NCBI RefSeq assembly: GCF_026625565.1
Contig: NZ_CP112998.1
Location: forward strand, 7,600,501 to 7,664,500
Reading direction: 5' to 3'
DNA length: 64,000 nucleotides
Source: Dyadobacter pollutisoli
Lineage (GTDB): Bacteria > Bacteroidota > Bacteroidia > Cytophagales > Spirosomataceae
The notes under the pieces were generated by a model, which was given only the letters and a program-made list of their open reading frames with translations, had not been told where the DNA came from and did not search any database. Of this stretch, positions 45,288-53,656 are shown in pieces; position 1 is the first letter of the stretch, and every line of letters begins with the position of its first letter. The position numbers were made by a program, and so were the translations under genes.

Positions 45288-45485
45288 TGGATGCCTCCCG
45301 GATGGTGTCATATCGGGATGATATCGGAGATGGTATCGTACCGGATGGCATGGCGTCATGCCGGATGGGATGGTATCGTACCGGATGGCGATGGCGCCGT
45401 GCCGGATGGCGATGGTATCGTACCGGATGGCATGATAGCCCAGGACTTAAGTCCTGGGCTATTGGGTATGCGGTATGCGGATGGG
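45288..45485. repeat. about 21-bp tandem repeats with a 28-bp perfect palindrome
   Basis: About five units of the type GATGGTATCGTACCGGATGG lie between 45320 and 45433, each with an internal GGTATCGTACC-like partial palindrome. They end directly at a perfect 28-bp palindrome (45435-45462) whose half is ATAGCCCAGGACTT. That half matches the left REP-like palindrome at 32629-32652 (ATAGCCCAGGGCTT). The rest up to 45485 is spacer. A protein from this region is not credible. Confidence 0.8.
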
Positions 45486-46709
45486 TTAGACGCCTAACTC
45501 GGCCAGAACTTCTGATACCTTTGTTGCGGCTTCTTTGAATTCGATCGCTGAATATACTTTCAGGCCTGACTCATTGATGATACGTGCACCTTCTTCCGCA
45601 TTGGTTCCCTGTAGACGAACGATGATTGGTACTGGAATCTCGCCAATCGCCTTGTAAGCTTCTACAACACCAGCTGCAACACGGTCGCAACGAACAATAC
45701 CACCGAAGATGTTGATCAGGATAGCCTTTACATTAGGGTCTTTCAAAATGATACGGAAACCTGCTTCAACGGTACGGGCGTTAGCGCCACCCCCAACATC
45801 CAGGAAGTTAGCAGGCTCGCCGCCCGAAAGCTTGATAATATCCATGGTAGCCATCGCAAGACCGGCACCATTTACCATACAACCTACGTTTCCATCCAGT
45901 TTGACGTAGTTCAGGTTGTTAGCACCTGCTTCTACTTCCAAAGGATCTTCTTCGTTGGTATCGCGCATTTCAGCCAGTTCAGGGTGACGATACAATGCAT
46001 TGTCATCCAGGTCAACTTTGGCATCAACGGCAAGGATTTTATTGTCAGATGTTTTCAAAACCGGGTTGATTTCGAACATCGCTGAATCACTTTCAATATA
46101 AGCTTTGTAAAGAGAGGTGATGAATTTCACCATTTCTTTGAACGCATCGCCTTCAAGGCCCAACGCAAAAGCTACTTTGCGTGCCTGGAATGGCTGCAAG
46201 CCTACTTTTGGATCAATCCACTCTTTCATGATCTTTTCAGGCGTATGCTCTGCAACTTCCTCAATGTCCATTCCACCTTCGGTGCTGGCCATGATCACAT
46301 TACAGTTTTTACCGCGGTCAAGCAGGATAGAAAGATAGTACTCTTTCGGCTCGCTAGGTCCTGGATAATATACATCTTCGGCAATAAGCACTTTGTTGAC
46401 ACGCTTTCCATCGGGTCCGGTCTGATGCGTAACCAACACTTTGCCCAAAATATTATTGGATATGGTGCGCACATCTTCAACAGATTTTGCGAGGGCAACA
46501 CCACGTTGTTCGGTTCCAACGATGCGGCCTTTTCCACGTCCACCTGCGTGGATCTGTGATTTTACAACATACCATTTGGTACCAGTCTGCTGGCTAAGCT
46601 CACGCGCAACTTCAACTGCCTTGTCCGGAGTGTCGGCTACGAGCCCTTCCTGAATACGCACACCGTATTTTTTAAGAACGCTTTTGCCTTGATATTCGTG
46701 AATATTCAT
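45486..46709 (-). CDS. sucC: succinyl-CoA ligase (ADP-forming) beta subunit
   Basis: TCA-cycle enzyme subunit of 407 residues that binds ADP and, with the alpha subunit SucD (not in the window), makes ATP from succinyl-CoA. The N terminus is MNIHEYQGKSVLKKYGV, the ATP-grasp part includes KSQIHAGGRGKGR, and FEINPVL and GNVGCMVNGAGLAMATMDIIK are family hallmarks, as is the C-terminal INIFGGIVRCD loop. A short extra segment (about residues 210-235, around RDTNEEDPLEVEA) is normal for this family. It is divergent from the ABC ATPase with a 90-base gap. Confidence 0.96.
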   Translation of the reverse strand: MNIHEYQGKSVLKKYGVRIQEGLVADTPDKAVEVARELSQQTGTKWYVVKSQIHAGGRGKGRIVGTEQRGVALAKSVEDVRTISNNILGKVLVTHQTGPDGKRVNKVLIAEDVYYPGPSEPKEYYLSILLDRGKNCNVIMASTEGGMDIEEVAEHTPEKIMKEWIDPKVGLQPFQARKVAFALGLEGDAFKEMVKFITSLYKAYIESDSAMFEINPVLKTSDNKILAVDAKVDLDDNALYRHPELAEMRDTNEEDPLEVEAGANNLNYVKLDGNVGCMVNGAGLAMATMDIIKLSGGEPANFLDVGGGANARTVEAGFRIILKDPNVKAILINIFGGIVRCDRVAAGVVEAYKAIGEIPVPIIVRLQGTNAEEGARIINESGLKVYSAIEFKEAATKVSEVLAELGV

Positions 46710-46799
46710 GAGTATAAAAGTAAATTGGTATTTTCACGGCAAATTAAGGAATTAATCAAAACGGGCGTAGATTTCAGTCCAATTATCTTTCTTCTAAAT

Positions 46800-47462
46800 A
46801 TGAATTTACTTCAGGCGAGCGGGATCAGGCGGACATACGGTTCTTTACAGGTTTTGAAGGGAATTGATCTGGAAGTAAAAAAGGGTGAGGTAGTCGCGAT
46901 AGTTGGTCCTTCGGGAGCGGGAAAAAGTACTTTTTTGCACATTCTGGGCACATTGGACAGGCCTGATGAAGGGCAGGTGCTCATAGAAGGAGTGAATGTA
47001 TTTACTCAAAAAGATAAAGATCTTGCCAAATTCCGAAACGAAAAGATCGGTTTTATCTTCCAATTTCACAATCTGCTTGCCGAATTTACGGCGCTGGAAA
47101 ATACCTGTATGCCAGGCTATATCAATGGGTTAGGTAATGAAAAGGAGATTATATCCAGAGGGAAAGAACTGCTGGAAATGCTTGGTCTTTCGGGTAGAAT
47201 GGACCACTTGCCTTCGCAACTGTCAGGCGGTGAGCAACAAAGGGTAGCAGTGGCAAGGGCGCTGCTGAACAAGCCGTCGATCGTGCTTGCCGACGAACCC
47301 AGCGGTAACCTCGACTCACATAATGCTCTGGATCTACACCAGTTGTTTTTCAAGCTGCGCGACGATTTCGGACAAACTTTCGTGATTGTGACCCACAACG
47401 AAGAATTGGCAGAAATGGCAGACCGGCGACTGGTCATGCAGGACGGAATGATGCTCCCATAA
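46800..47462 (+). CDS. ABC transporter ATP-binding protein (LolD/MacB type)
   Basis: ATPase of 220 residues. Start chosen at the ATG at 46800 (MNLLQASGIRRTYGSL); the frame upstream of it overlaps the divergent sucC start. Walker A GPSGAGKST, signature LSGGEQQRVAVARAL, Walker B VLADEPSGNLD and H-loop VTHNEEL are all present. The family drives lipoprotein release (LolCDE) or MacB-type export. No permease gene is adjacent, so it must pair with one encoded elsewhere. Confidence 0.9.
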   Translation: MNLLQASGIRRTYGSLQVLKGIDLEVKKGEVVAIVGPSGAGKSTFLHILGTLDRPDEGQVLIEGVNVFTQKDKDLAKFRNEKIGFIFQFHNLLAEFTALENTCMPGYINGLGNEKEIISRGKELLEMLGLSGRMDHLPSQLSGGEQQRVAVARALLNKPSIVLADEPSGNLDSHNALDLHQLFFKLRDDFGQTFVIVTHNEELAEMADRRLVMQDGMMLP

Positions 47463-47545
47463 AAATATTTTTACTCAAATGTGTGACCACGTTTCGATGC
47501 TAACGTCTAAATGAGGAAGTTTTTCATAACGTTGAGTAAAGCAAA

Positions 47546-47576
47546 TAGCCGACTGGATTTTCCGGTCGGCTATTTT
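47546..47576 (+). terminator. intrinsic terminator
   Basis: Perfect 8-bp stem TAGCCGAC/GTCGGCTA with an 11-base loop and TTTT tail, 83 bases after the ATPase gene, before the convergent groEL gene. The following 80 bases hold direct copies of GACTCTAAACT near 47622 and 47636 and partial inverted copies, a low-complexity spacer. Confidence 0.65.
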
Positions 47577-47659
47577 ATGAGTTTTGAGTTTAAGATTTCA
47601 GAGTCAAAAATTAAGACATTAGACTCTAAACTTTCGACTCTAAACTCTTAACTAAAAAA

Positions 47660-49291
47660 TTACATCATTCCGCCCATTCCGCCGCCGTGGCTGTGGCCAC
47701 CGCCTGCAGGAGCTTCTTCTGGTTCGTCAGCAATTACACATTCAGTTGTCAACAACAGACCTGCGATAGATGCTGCGTTTTCCAAAGCCAAACGTGAAAC
47801 TTTCTTAGGGTCAATGATACCAGCTTCCAAAAGGTCTGTGTAAACATTGTCTTTTGCATTGTAACCGTATGATCCTGTTCCTTCTTTCACTTTCGCAACA
47901 ACTACTGATGGCTCCTGGCCTGAGTTAGAAACGATTGTTCTCAAAGGAGCCTCCAAAGCTACACGGATAATGTTGATACCGGTTGTTTCGTCTTCGTTGT
48001 TTCCAGTAAAGCCTTCCAGAGCAGCAGTTGCACGGATATAAGCTACACCACCACCAGCAACGATACCTTCTTCAACAGCAGCACGAGTTGCATGCAATGC
48101 GTCGTCAACGCGGTCTTTTTTCTCTTTCATTTCAACCTCAGTTGCAGCACCGATATAAAGGATAGCTACACCACCTGACAATTTAGCCAGACGTTCCTGA
48201 AGTTTTTCACGGTCGTAGTCAGAAGTTGTATTCTCGATCTGTGCTTTGATTTGGTTAACACGGCCCTGAATGTCTTCAGAATTACCTGATCCGTTAACCA
48301 AAGTTGTATTGTCTTTGTCGATAATCGCTTTTTCGCAAGTCCCAAGGTATTCCAAAGTTGCGTTTTCCAATTTGAAACCGCGCTCTTCTGAAATTACTGT
48401 ACCACCAGTGATGATTGCGATGTCTTCAAGCATTGCTTTACGACGGTCACCAAAACCAGGAGCTTTAACAGCAGCAACTTTCAAGGCGCCGCGGATTTTG
48501 TTCACTACCAATGTAGCCAACGCTTCTCCGTCAACATCTTCTGCCAAAATAAGCAAAGGACGGCCTGTTTGTGCAACTGCTTCAAGAACCGGAAGCAATT
48601 CTTTCATGGAAGAAACTTTCTTCTCAGAGATCAGGATATATGGACGCTCCAAATCAGCTTCCATTTTCTCTGTATTGGTAACGAAATATGGAGAAAGGTA
48701 TCCACGGTCAAACTGCATACCTTCCACAGTTTTAACTTCTGTTTCAGTACCACGAGCTTCTTCAACAGTGATAACACCTTCTTTTCCTACTTTTTCCATT
48801 GCTTCGGCGATCATATTGCCGATTTCTTCGTCATGGTTAGCTGAAATAGTAGCAACCTGAGCGATTTCTTTGGAAGTAGAAATGTTTTTCTTTTGTGATT
48901 CAAGATCTTTAACGATCACTGAAACAGCTTTGTCAATACCGCGTTTCAAATCCATTGGATTTGCACCGGCAGCAACGTTCTTAACACCGATTGAGTAGAT
49001 CGCCTGGGCCAAAACAGTTGCAGTAGTAGTACCATCACCAGCTGAATCAGCAGTTTTAGAAGCTACTTCTTTCACCAACTGAGCACCCATGTTTTCGATA
49101 GGATCTTTCAAATCGATTTCTTTTGCAACAGTAACACCATCCTTAGTGATGCTTGGTGAACCGAATTTTTTGTCGATTACAACGTTACGGCCACGAGGTC
49201 CCAATGTAACTTTAACGGCGTCAGCCAATGTGTCAACACCACGCTTTATCTTGTCGCGGGCTTCTGTGTCAAAAAATATTTTCTTAGACAT
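47660..49291 (-). CDS. groL: chaperonin GroEL
   Basis: 60-kDa chaperonin of 543 residues, full length. It begins SKKIFFDTEARDKIKRGVDTLADAVKVTLGPRGRNVVIDK and has the ATP site DGTTTATVLAQ, VEEGIVAGGGVAYIRA and the Gly/Met-rich tail ending GGGMGGMM. It folds client proteins in a double ring closed by GroES, which is encoded 57 bases upstream on the same strand. No CIRCE inverted repeat (TTAGCACTC type) is seen upstream of groES. Confidence 0.98.
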   Translation of the reverse strand: MSKKIFFDTEARDKIKRGVDTLADAVKVTLGPRGRNVVIDKKFGSPSITKDGVTVAKEIDLKDPIENMGAQLVKEVASKTADSAGDGTTTATVLAQAIYSIGVKNVAAGANPMDLKRGIDKAVSVIVKDLESQKKNISTSKEIAQVATISANHDEEIGNMIAEAMEKVGKEGVITVEEARGTETEVKTVEGMQFDRGYLSPYFVTNTEKMEADLERPYILISEKKVSSMKELLPVLEAVAQTGRPLLILAEDVDGEALATLVVNKIRGALKVAAVKAPGFGDRRKAMLEDIAIITGGTVISEERGFKLENATLEYLGTCEKAIIDKDNTTLVNGSGNSEDIQGRVNQIKAQIENTTSDYDREKLQERLAKLSGGVAILYIGAATEVEMKEKKDRVDDALHATRAAVEEGIVAGGGVAYIRATAALEGFTGNNEDETTGINIIRVALEAPLRTIVSNSGQEPSVVVAKVKEGTGSYGYNAKDNVYTDLLEAGIIDPKKVSRLALENAASIAGLLLTTECVIADEPEEAPAGGGHSHGGGMGGMM

Positions 49292-49348
49292 AACAATTAA
49301 TTATTTGAAATAACTTTAAGAGAAACTATGAATTTAAATGGCAGACAA

Positions 49349-49645
49349 TTAACCAATAATGGCGTAAATGTCTGATTCACGCATAATCAGGATGTCTTTT
49401 CCTTCGTATGCTAATTCAGTACCTGAATACTTACCGTACAATACGGTATCACCTACTTTTACTGTAAGCGGCTCATCTTTTTTACCCGGGCCAACGGCTA
49501 CCACGGTTCCACGCTGAGGCTTTTCCTTTGCAGTATCAGGGATAATGATACCAAATGCTGTTTTTTCTTCGGCTGGGGCTGGTTCTACAAGAACACGATC
49601 AGCCAGAGGTTGTACGTTCACTTGTATTTCTGCTAAAGTTGACAT
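49349..49645 (-). CDS. groES: co-chaperonin GroES
   Basis: Protein of 98 residues with the GroES fold: VQPLADRVLVEPAPAEEKTAFGIIIPDTAKEKP includes the mobile loop, and DTVLYGKYSGTEL and ILIMRESDIYAI follow. It caps GroEL. First gene of the groES-groEL operon. Confidence 0.97.
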   Translation of the reverse strand: MSTLAEIQVNVQPLADRVLVEPAPAEEKTAFGIIIPDTAKEKPQRGTVVAVGPGKKDEPLTVKVGDTVLYGKYSGTELAYEGKDILIMRESDIYAIIG

Positions 49646-49877
49646 AAATATTAAACGTTTGTTTTTTTATGATTGTCAGTAATTAATTTGACTGCAAACC
49701 GGTAAGCACAATCTATGCCAGCGTATCGGCTCTGACATTTTTTCCGGGAAGTATGCCAAATTTGTACCTAAACCTGTCGTTATATAATTATAATGCTTTT
49801 GTCGTGTCAGGAAAATCAAATAATTGTTTCCGGTTTTGAAAATGCTTAAATTTTATCGGCACCAAAGTTAAAATCCT

Positions 49878-50585
49878 ATGACAAACCTCCAGAAGAATTG
49901 GTTAACCGAAGGAATTTTTGATTTAGAGTATAAAAAATATGTGCTAATGGCTTATCTGCAGCACATTGGCAGCGAGTTCACACAAAACCGGCTGCATCCA
50001 TATTTGCCCGAATTGAAATACCACTTCAACTCTTGCGTTGACATTCAGGCCAATAAAAGCCAGATAAAAACATCATTTCCCAAAAACCTGACAGGGATCA
50101 ATTTTCAGCAATGGAGGCTGGAATACGAGGAAACACACCAGGATGATCCCTATCTCGAAGATTTGAACTACATTCTGGAATTTGCGATCGACCGCTTTTC
50201 ACGATCCATTGATGAGGGTACCGAGATATTCACGGAAGTAGAAGAGAATGTGAAAATTTCACCGGTAGGCATCGTCCCGCTTCGTTTACAGGAAGGTTAT
50301 CTGCTGTTTCTGCATACTTTTCAGCCGCTGGTGAGTGTATTTGAGTACCAGCTTGCATTATACAATGAAATGAAACAGAGGTATTTGAAAACAACCTTCG
50401 TGGAAACGGTGAGAATCGGTATCGGAAACACGGTATCTCAAATCAAAGTAGATCTCACAAAAAAGAATAAGTCACTTCCGAATCCGGCGACCTATGTTGT
50501 GGAATCGCGCTACGACTATCCTTTGCATGAAACCCTCTTGCCGGTCGCCGAGAAGCTGATGTTGAGAGAAATTAATTTTGCTTAG
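49878..50585 (+). CDS. conserved hypothetical protein (235 aa)
   Basis: Soluble protein with no signal peptide or membrane segment. The first part is helical and charged (MTNLQKNWLTEGIFDLEYKKYVLMAYLQHI), and the second has strand-like stretches (VRIGIGNTVSQIKVDLTKK, TYVVESRYDYPLHETLLPVAEKLM). I do not recognise a domain; the style suggests a protein restricted to Bacteroidota. It lies alone on the plus strand between groES and secG, both minus. Confidence 0.75.
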   Translation: MTNLQKNWLTEGIFDLEYKKYVLMAYLQHIGSEFTQNRLHPYLPELKYHFNSCVDIQANKSQIKTSFPKNLTGINFQQWRLEYEETHQDDPYLEDLNYILEFAIDRFSRSIDEGTEIFTEVEENVKISPVGIVPLRLQEGYLLFLHTFQPLVSVFEYQLALYNEMKQRYLKTTFVETVRIGIGNTVSQIKVDLTKKNKSLPNPATYVVESRYDYPLHETLLPVAEKLMLREINFA

Positions 50586-50616
50586 CAGTTATTCGACATA
50601 AAATGTCTGAAACAAA

Positions 50617-50652
50617 GAAAGCTCGCGATGCTGTCATCACGAGCTTTCTTTT
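50617..50652. terminator. bidirectional intrinsic terminator
   Basis: A 13-14-bp near-perfect stem (GAAAGCTCGCGATG/CATCACGAGCTTTC, loop CTGT) is followed by TTTTA on the plus strand and preceded by AAA-rich bases on the left. It sits in the convergent gap between the hypothetical gene and secG. Confidence 0.78.
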
Positions 50653-50666
50653 ATATGTCTTTCTGC

Positions 50667-51044
50667 TTATTTTGAGCTGTCAGCAGGTGTTGCCGCTGGT
50701 GTAGTAGCAGCAGGAGTTGTCGATTTAGCAGGTGCCGGGGCAATATTTCCGCCTGGTACCGCTGTGTTCTGAGCTTTATCAACATTGACACTGTTAATTC
50801 CAGCGCCTGCATCACTTCCGCCTACAACGATATAAGAAGCAAGCGAAATCAAAATAACGGTACTCGCAAGTCCCCATGTAATTTGTTCCAGCAAGTCGGT
50901 GGTTTTCTTAACGCCGAACATTTGTGTAGTTCCAGCTCCGCTAAACTCACTTGAAAGTCCTCCCCCTTTTGAATTTTGAACCAAAACAACGAGAATCAAT
51001 AAAACTGCTACAATCGCAACCAGAATAATCAAACCCAAATACAT
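50667..51044 (-). CDS. secG: preprotein translocase subunit SecG
   Basis: Small inner-membrane protein of 125 residues with two helices (about 3-22, and 52-72) separated by the SecG loop VLVQNSKGGGLSSEFSGAG. A low-complexity tail of Pro/Ala/Thr (PAPAKSTTPAATTPAATP) is common in this phylum. It assists the SecYE channel. Last gene of a minus-strand run that begins with miaB. Confidence 0.95.
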   Translation of the reverse strand: MYLGLIILVAIVAVLLILVVLVQNSKGGGLSSEFSGAGTTQMFGVKKTTDLLEQITWGLASTVILISLASYIVVGGSDAGAGINSVNVDKAQNTAVPGGNIAPAPAKSTTPAATTPAATPADSSK

Positions 51045-51108
51045 GCCTTAATATAATTAATAATGAATGAATGATCGAATGTGTGAATGGTATCTTGCTC
51101 AGATATCC

Positions 51109-51768
51109 TTAATAGACGCCACGATACAACTCGCTTAATTTTTTTGCAAAGTAATTTCTTTTTTCCGGTTTTTTCAAGATCAATTTTTGATAGAGATCAA
51201 TTGCCTTCTCAATTTTGCCCTGCCGGATTAAAATTTTTGCAAATGCTTCGGTTTCAATACTTCCGCTGCCGGATTCTGCGACCCTTCCGCTCAAATCAAT
51301 GGATACTGGTTCCAGATTGGCTTCCTGACGCTGAATACGCGGATTTTTTTTCATGAAACCCTCAATAATCTGCTGCTGCCTGCGCTGCTCCTCGGATTTT
51401 TGAGATTGCTGGGGCGCAGCTTCCTGCTCCACAATACTGATTAATATATCCTCACCATTTTGCGGGACCGCTTTGTCTTGTGCTTCAATTACTTGCTCAA
51501 TGTTCACGGAAGCATCATAACGCTCCGTGTCATTCTCGACAAGCTGCTGTAAAGCCACGCGGCTCAATGCATAAGCAGCAGCACGCGGACGGGTTTCGTC
51601 CAGTTTCTCAGCGGAGGCCACGCTGGATGCCTTCGCTAAAAGAGAGTAGGAGATCTGGCAAAAAGGAAATGCTTTGATCGTAGCTTCCAGTTGAGGGATC
51701 ACATCTGCACCAACCGCATGCGGGCGTTTTACCAATTGGCTGAATGTATCCTTGTCAATGATTGCCAT
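51109..51768 (-). CDS. conserved hypothetical protein with C-terminal TPR-like motif
   Basis: Protein of 219 residues, soluble. It opens MAIIDKDTFSQLVKRPHAVGADVIPQLEATIKAFPFCQ, has a Gln/Glu-rich middle (about 115-150) and ends with a TPR-like pair (IETEAFAKILIRQGKIEKAIDLYQKLILKKPEKRNYFAKKL). Genes like this commonly sit between lptE and secG in Cytophagales, but I know no function. Confidence 0.78.
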   Translation of the reverse strand: MAIIDKDTFSQLVKRPHAVGADVIPQLEATIKAFPFCQISYSLLAKASSVASAEKLDETRPRAAAYALSRVALQQLVENDTERYDASVNIEQVIEAQDKAVPQNGEDILISIVEQEAAPQQSQKSEEQRRQQQIIEGFMKKNPRIQRQEANLEPVSIDLSGRVAESGSGSIETEAFAKILIRQGKIEKAIDLYQKLILKKPEKRNYFAKKLSELYRGVY

Positions 51769-51828
51769 GAAAATGTGCGGGTGTTAATTTTGAAATAAGA
51801 AGATGAAATTAGGTAAAATGAATGTCTC

Positions 51829-52377
51829 TTACCAGTCTGCGGCCGATTTATTGAAGATCTGCTGGACAATGTTTTCCCGGATAGTAGGCAATAGCCGCGC
51901 TTCGTTCTGGTTAAGTGTCTGATCCTGTGGGAAATCGGCGTAGTAGGTGAAGGACTGGTCAAAATTTTTGGTTTCGTCCTTCGCATTGGTGTATCGCACC
52001 TGCACGGTCACGTTCAACCGGTTAAGGCCGGCTTGGTCATTGGCCGTAGGCGCAGCCGCCAGTACATCATACCCTGTAATGGAACCTTCCAATACCAAAT
52101 CGCCTCCTCCCGGCTGACTGACAAGGCTGGTATTTCGCTGAAAATATTCTTTGAGTTCTTCTGTAAGCCTTTGCGGCAGATCGGAAGGGCCACCCGCCGT
52201 TCCCATCGTAAAATTGAGTACGCTGAACGTCTTGATGTCAGGGGATAAATTGGTCCCGGTAAAGGAATACACGCCGCATCCTGAAATAAAAACGGAACAA
52301 TGTAAAAAGAAAAGCACCAAAACCCAGTTTTTGGCAGTCAGGTACCGGCTTACCTTGTTGTTATTCTTCAATGTCAT
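51829..52377 (-). CDS. lptE: LptE family LPS-assembly lipoprotein
   Basis: Outer-membrane lipoprotein of 182 residues that supports LptD in LPS insertion. Start at the ATG at 52377 (MTLKNNNKVSRYLTAKNW), which gives a signal peptide and the lipobox VFISGC; the start overlaps the upstream regulator's end by 17 bases. The LptE domain shows FSVLNFTMGTAGGP, LEGSITGYDVLAAAP and LNVTVQVRYTNAKDE. An LptE-type gene next to a sigma-54 activator is a recurrent order in this phylum. Confidence 0.88.
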   Translation of the reverse strand: MTLKNNNKVSRYLTAKNWVLVLFFLHCSVFISGCGVYSFTGTNLSPDIKTFSVLNFTMGTAGGPSDLPQRLTEELKEYFQRNTSLVSQPGGGDLVLEGSITGYDVLAAAPTANDQAGLNRLNVTVQVRYTNAKDETKNFDQSFTYYADFPQDQTLNQNEARLLPTIRENIVQQIFNKSAADW

Positions 52378-53656
52378 ACTGTTTAATCTTCCTGTATAAC
52401 GTCCTTTCTGATATGCCCAATGCGTTGGCAGCATATTTTCGTTTGTTATTGTTCTTGCGCAGCGCCTTAATGATCATTTCTTTCTCTTTGTCTTCCAGCG
52501 AAAGCGATTCTTCCTCGGCAGTAACATGTACCACGTCCTCGATTTCACTTCTTTCGTCCGAATATCTGTCCAGGTCAACCGTCCTGGAAGGTGGAGGGGA
52601 AAGCAGGCGTGCCGGCTCTATAGTAGGAGTATGCGGTGTGGATTCGGTGTTGTTCAATGAACTGAAAAGCTCCTGGTGATCTTTCAAGATATCGCCACCA
52701 TACTTTTCATTTTCGAGCACATTCCTGACCAGTTTTTTCAGCTCGGTCATATCCCGGCGCATGTCGAATAAAACTTTGTAAAGTAATTCCCTCTCCGAAA
52801 ACGATTCGCCTCTTTCTTCACCCGAACGCAACGTGATCAGCGCCTTGCGGCTTGCCGGTTGCACGGGGTTCAGGTAATGGTTAAGCGTTTCTCCTGTGAT
52901 AGGTAGTTCTTTGTCTGTTTCGAGAATGGTGATCTGTTCAGCAATGTTTTTGAGCTGTCGGATATTGCCGGGAAAAGCATATTGCAGGAGCAAATCCCGT
53001 GCATCCGTATCCAGCCTGACAGGCTTGGTGCGGTATCTTTCAGAAAAATCATTCGTAAATTTCCTGAAAAGCAATAGAATGTCCTCGCCACGGTCCCTCA
53101 ATGGCGGAACGTGAATGGGGACGGTATTTAACCGGTAATAAAGGTCTTCTCTGAATTTTCCGTTGTTGACCGCGTCCAGCAAATTGACATTGGTGGCTGC
53201 AACGACGCGGACATTGGTTTTAAGGACTTTGGAAGACCCTACCCGAATGTATTCACCGTTTTCAAGCACGCGAAGTAGCCTTGCTTGTGTTCCCAACGGC
53301 ATTTCACCTACTTCATCCAGGAAAATTGTTCCTCCGTTTGTCGTTTCAAAATATCCTTTGCGGGAATCCAGAGCTCCGGTAAAAGCGCCTTTCTCATGTC
53401 CGAAAAGCTCTGAATCAATGGTACCTTCGGGAATGGCGCCACAGTTGATCGCAATGAACGGTCCGTGCTTTCGTGAACTAAGGCTATGTATGATCTTTGA
53501 AAATGATTCTTTCCCGCTTCCGCTTTCTCCGGTGATCAATACGGTCAGGTCTGTCGCAGCCACCTGGACTGCCACATTAATCGCATGATTCAGCCCCGGC
53601 GAAGTACCAATGATGCCGAAACGATTTTTTATGGCTTGTATTTCTGATAAATTCAT
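52361..53656 (-). CDS. sigma-54 interaction domain regulator without receiver
   Basis: AAA+ activator of 431 residues. The start at 53656 overlaps the miaB stop in an ATGA arrangement (MNLSEIQAIKNRFGIIGTSP). The AAA+ domain begins almost at once, with Walker A GESGSGKES, the sigma-54 loop HEKGAFTGALDS, Walker B GGTIFLDEVGEM and FREDLYYRLNTVP. A linker of low similarity and a Fis-type helix-turn-helix (RKYAANALGISERTLYRKIKQ) follow. With no receiver or sensor domain it is probably controlled by its level or by a partner. It would act with RpoN encoded at 27308; its genes of action are not known. Confidence 0.9.
   Translation of the reverse strand: MNLSEIQAIKNRFGIIGTSPGLNHAINVAVQVAATDLTVLITGESGSGKESFSKIIHSLSSRKHGPFIAINCGAIPEGTIDSELFGHEKGAFTGALDSRKGYFETTNGGTIFLDEVGEMPLGTQARLLRVLENGEYIRVGSSKVLKTNVRVVAATNVNLLDAVNNGKFREDLYYRLNTVPIHVPPLRDRGEDILLLFRKFTNDFSERYRTKPVRLDTDARDLLLQYAFPGNIRQLKNIAEQITILETDKELPITGETLNHYLNPVQPASRKALITLRSGEERGESFSERELLYKVLFDMRRDMTELKKLVRNVLENEKYGGDILKDHQELFSSLNNTESTPHTPTIEPARLLSPPPSRTVDLDRYSDERSEIEDVVHVTAEEESLSLEDKEKEMIIKALRKNNNKRKYAANALGISERTLYRKIKQYDIEE

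Noticed and set aside
45155..45538. Open frame across the 21-bp repeats
   Set aside because: It overlaps the end of the GntP gene and sucC, and its composition simply follows the repeat unit.
49646..49877. CIRCE or other heat-shock operator upstream of groES
   Set aside because: No TTAGCACTC-type inverted repeat or other clear palindrome is present in the 230 bases upstream.
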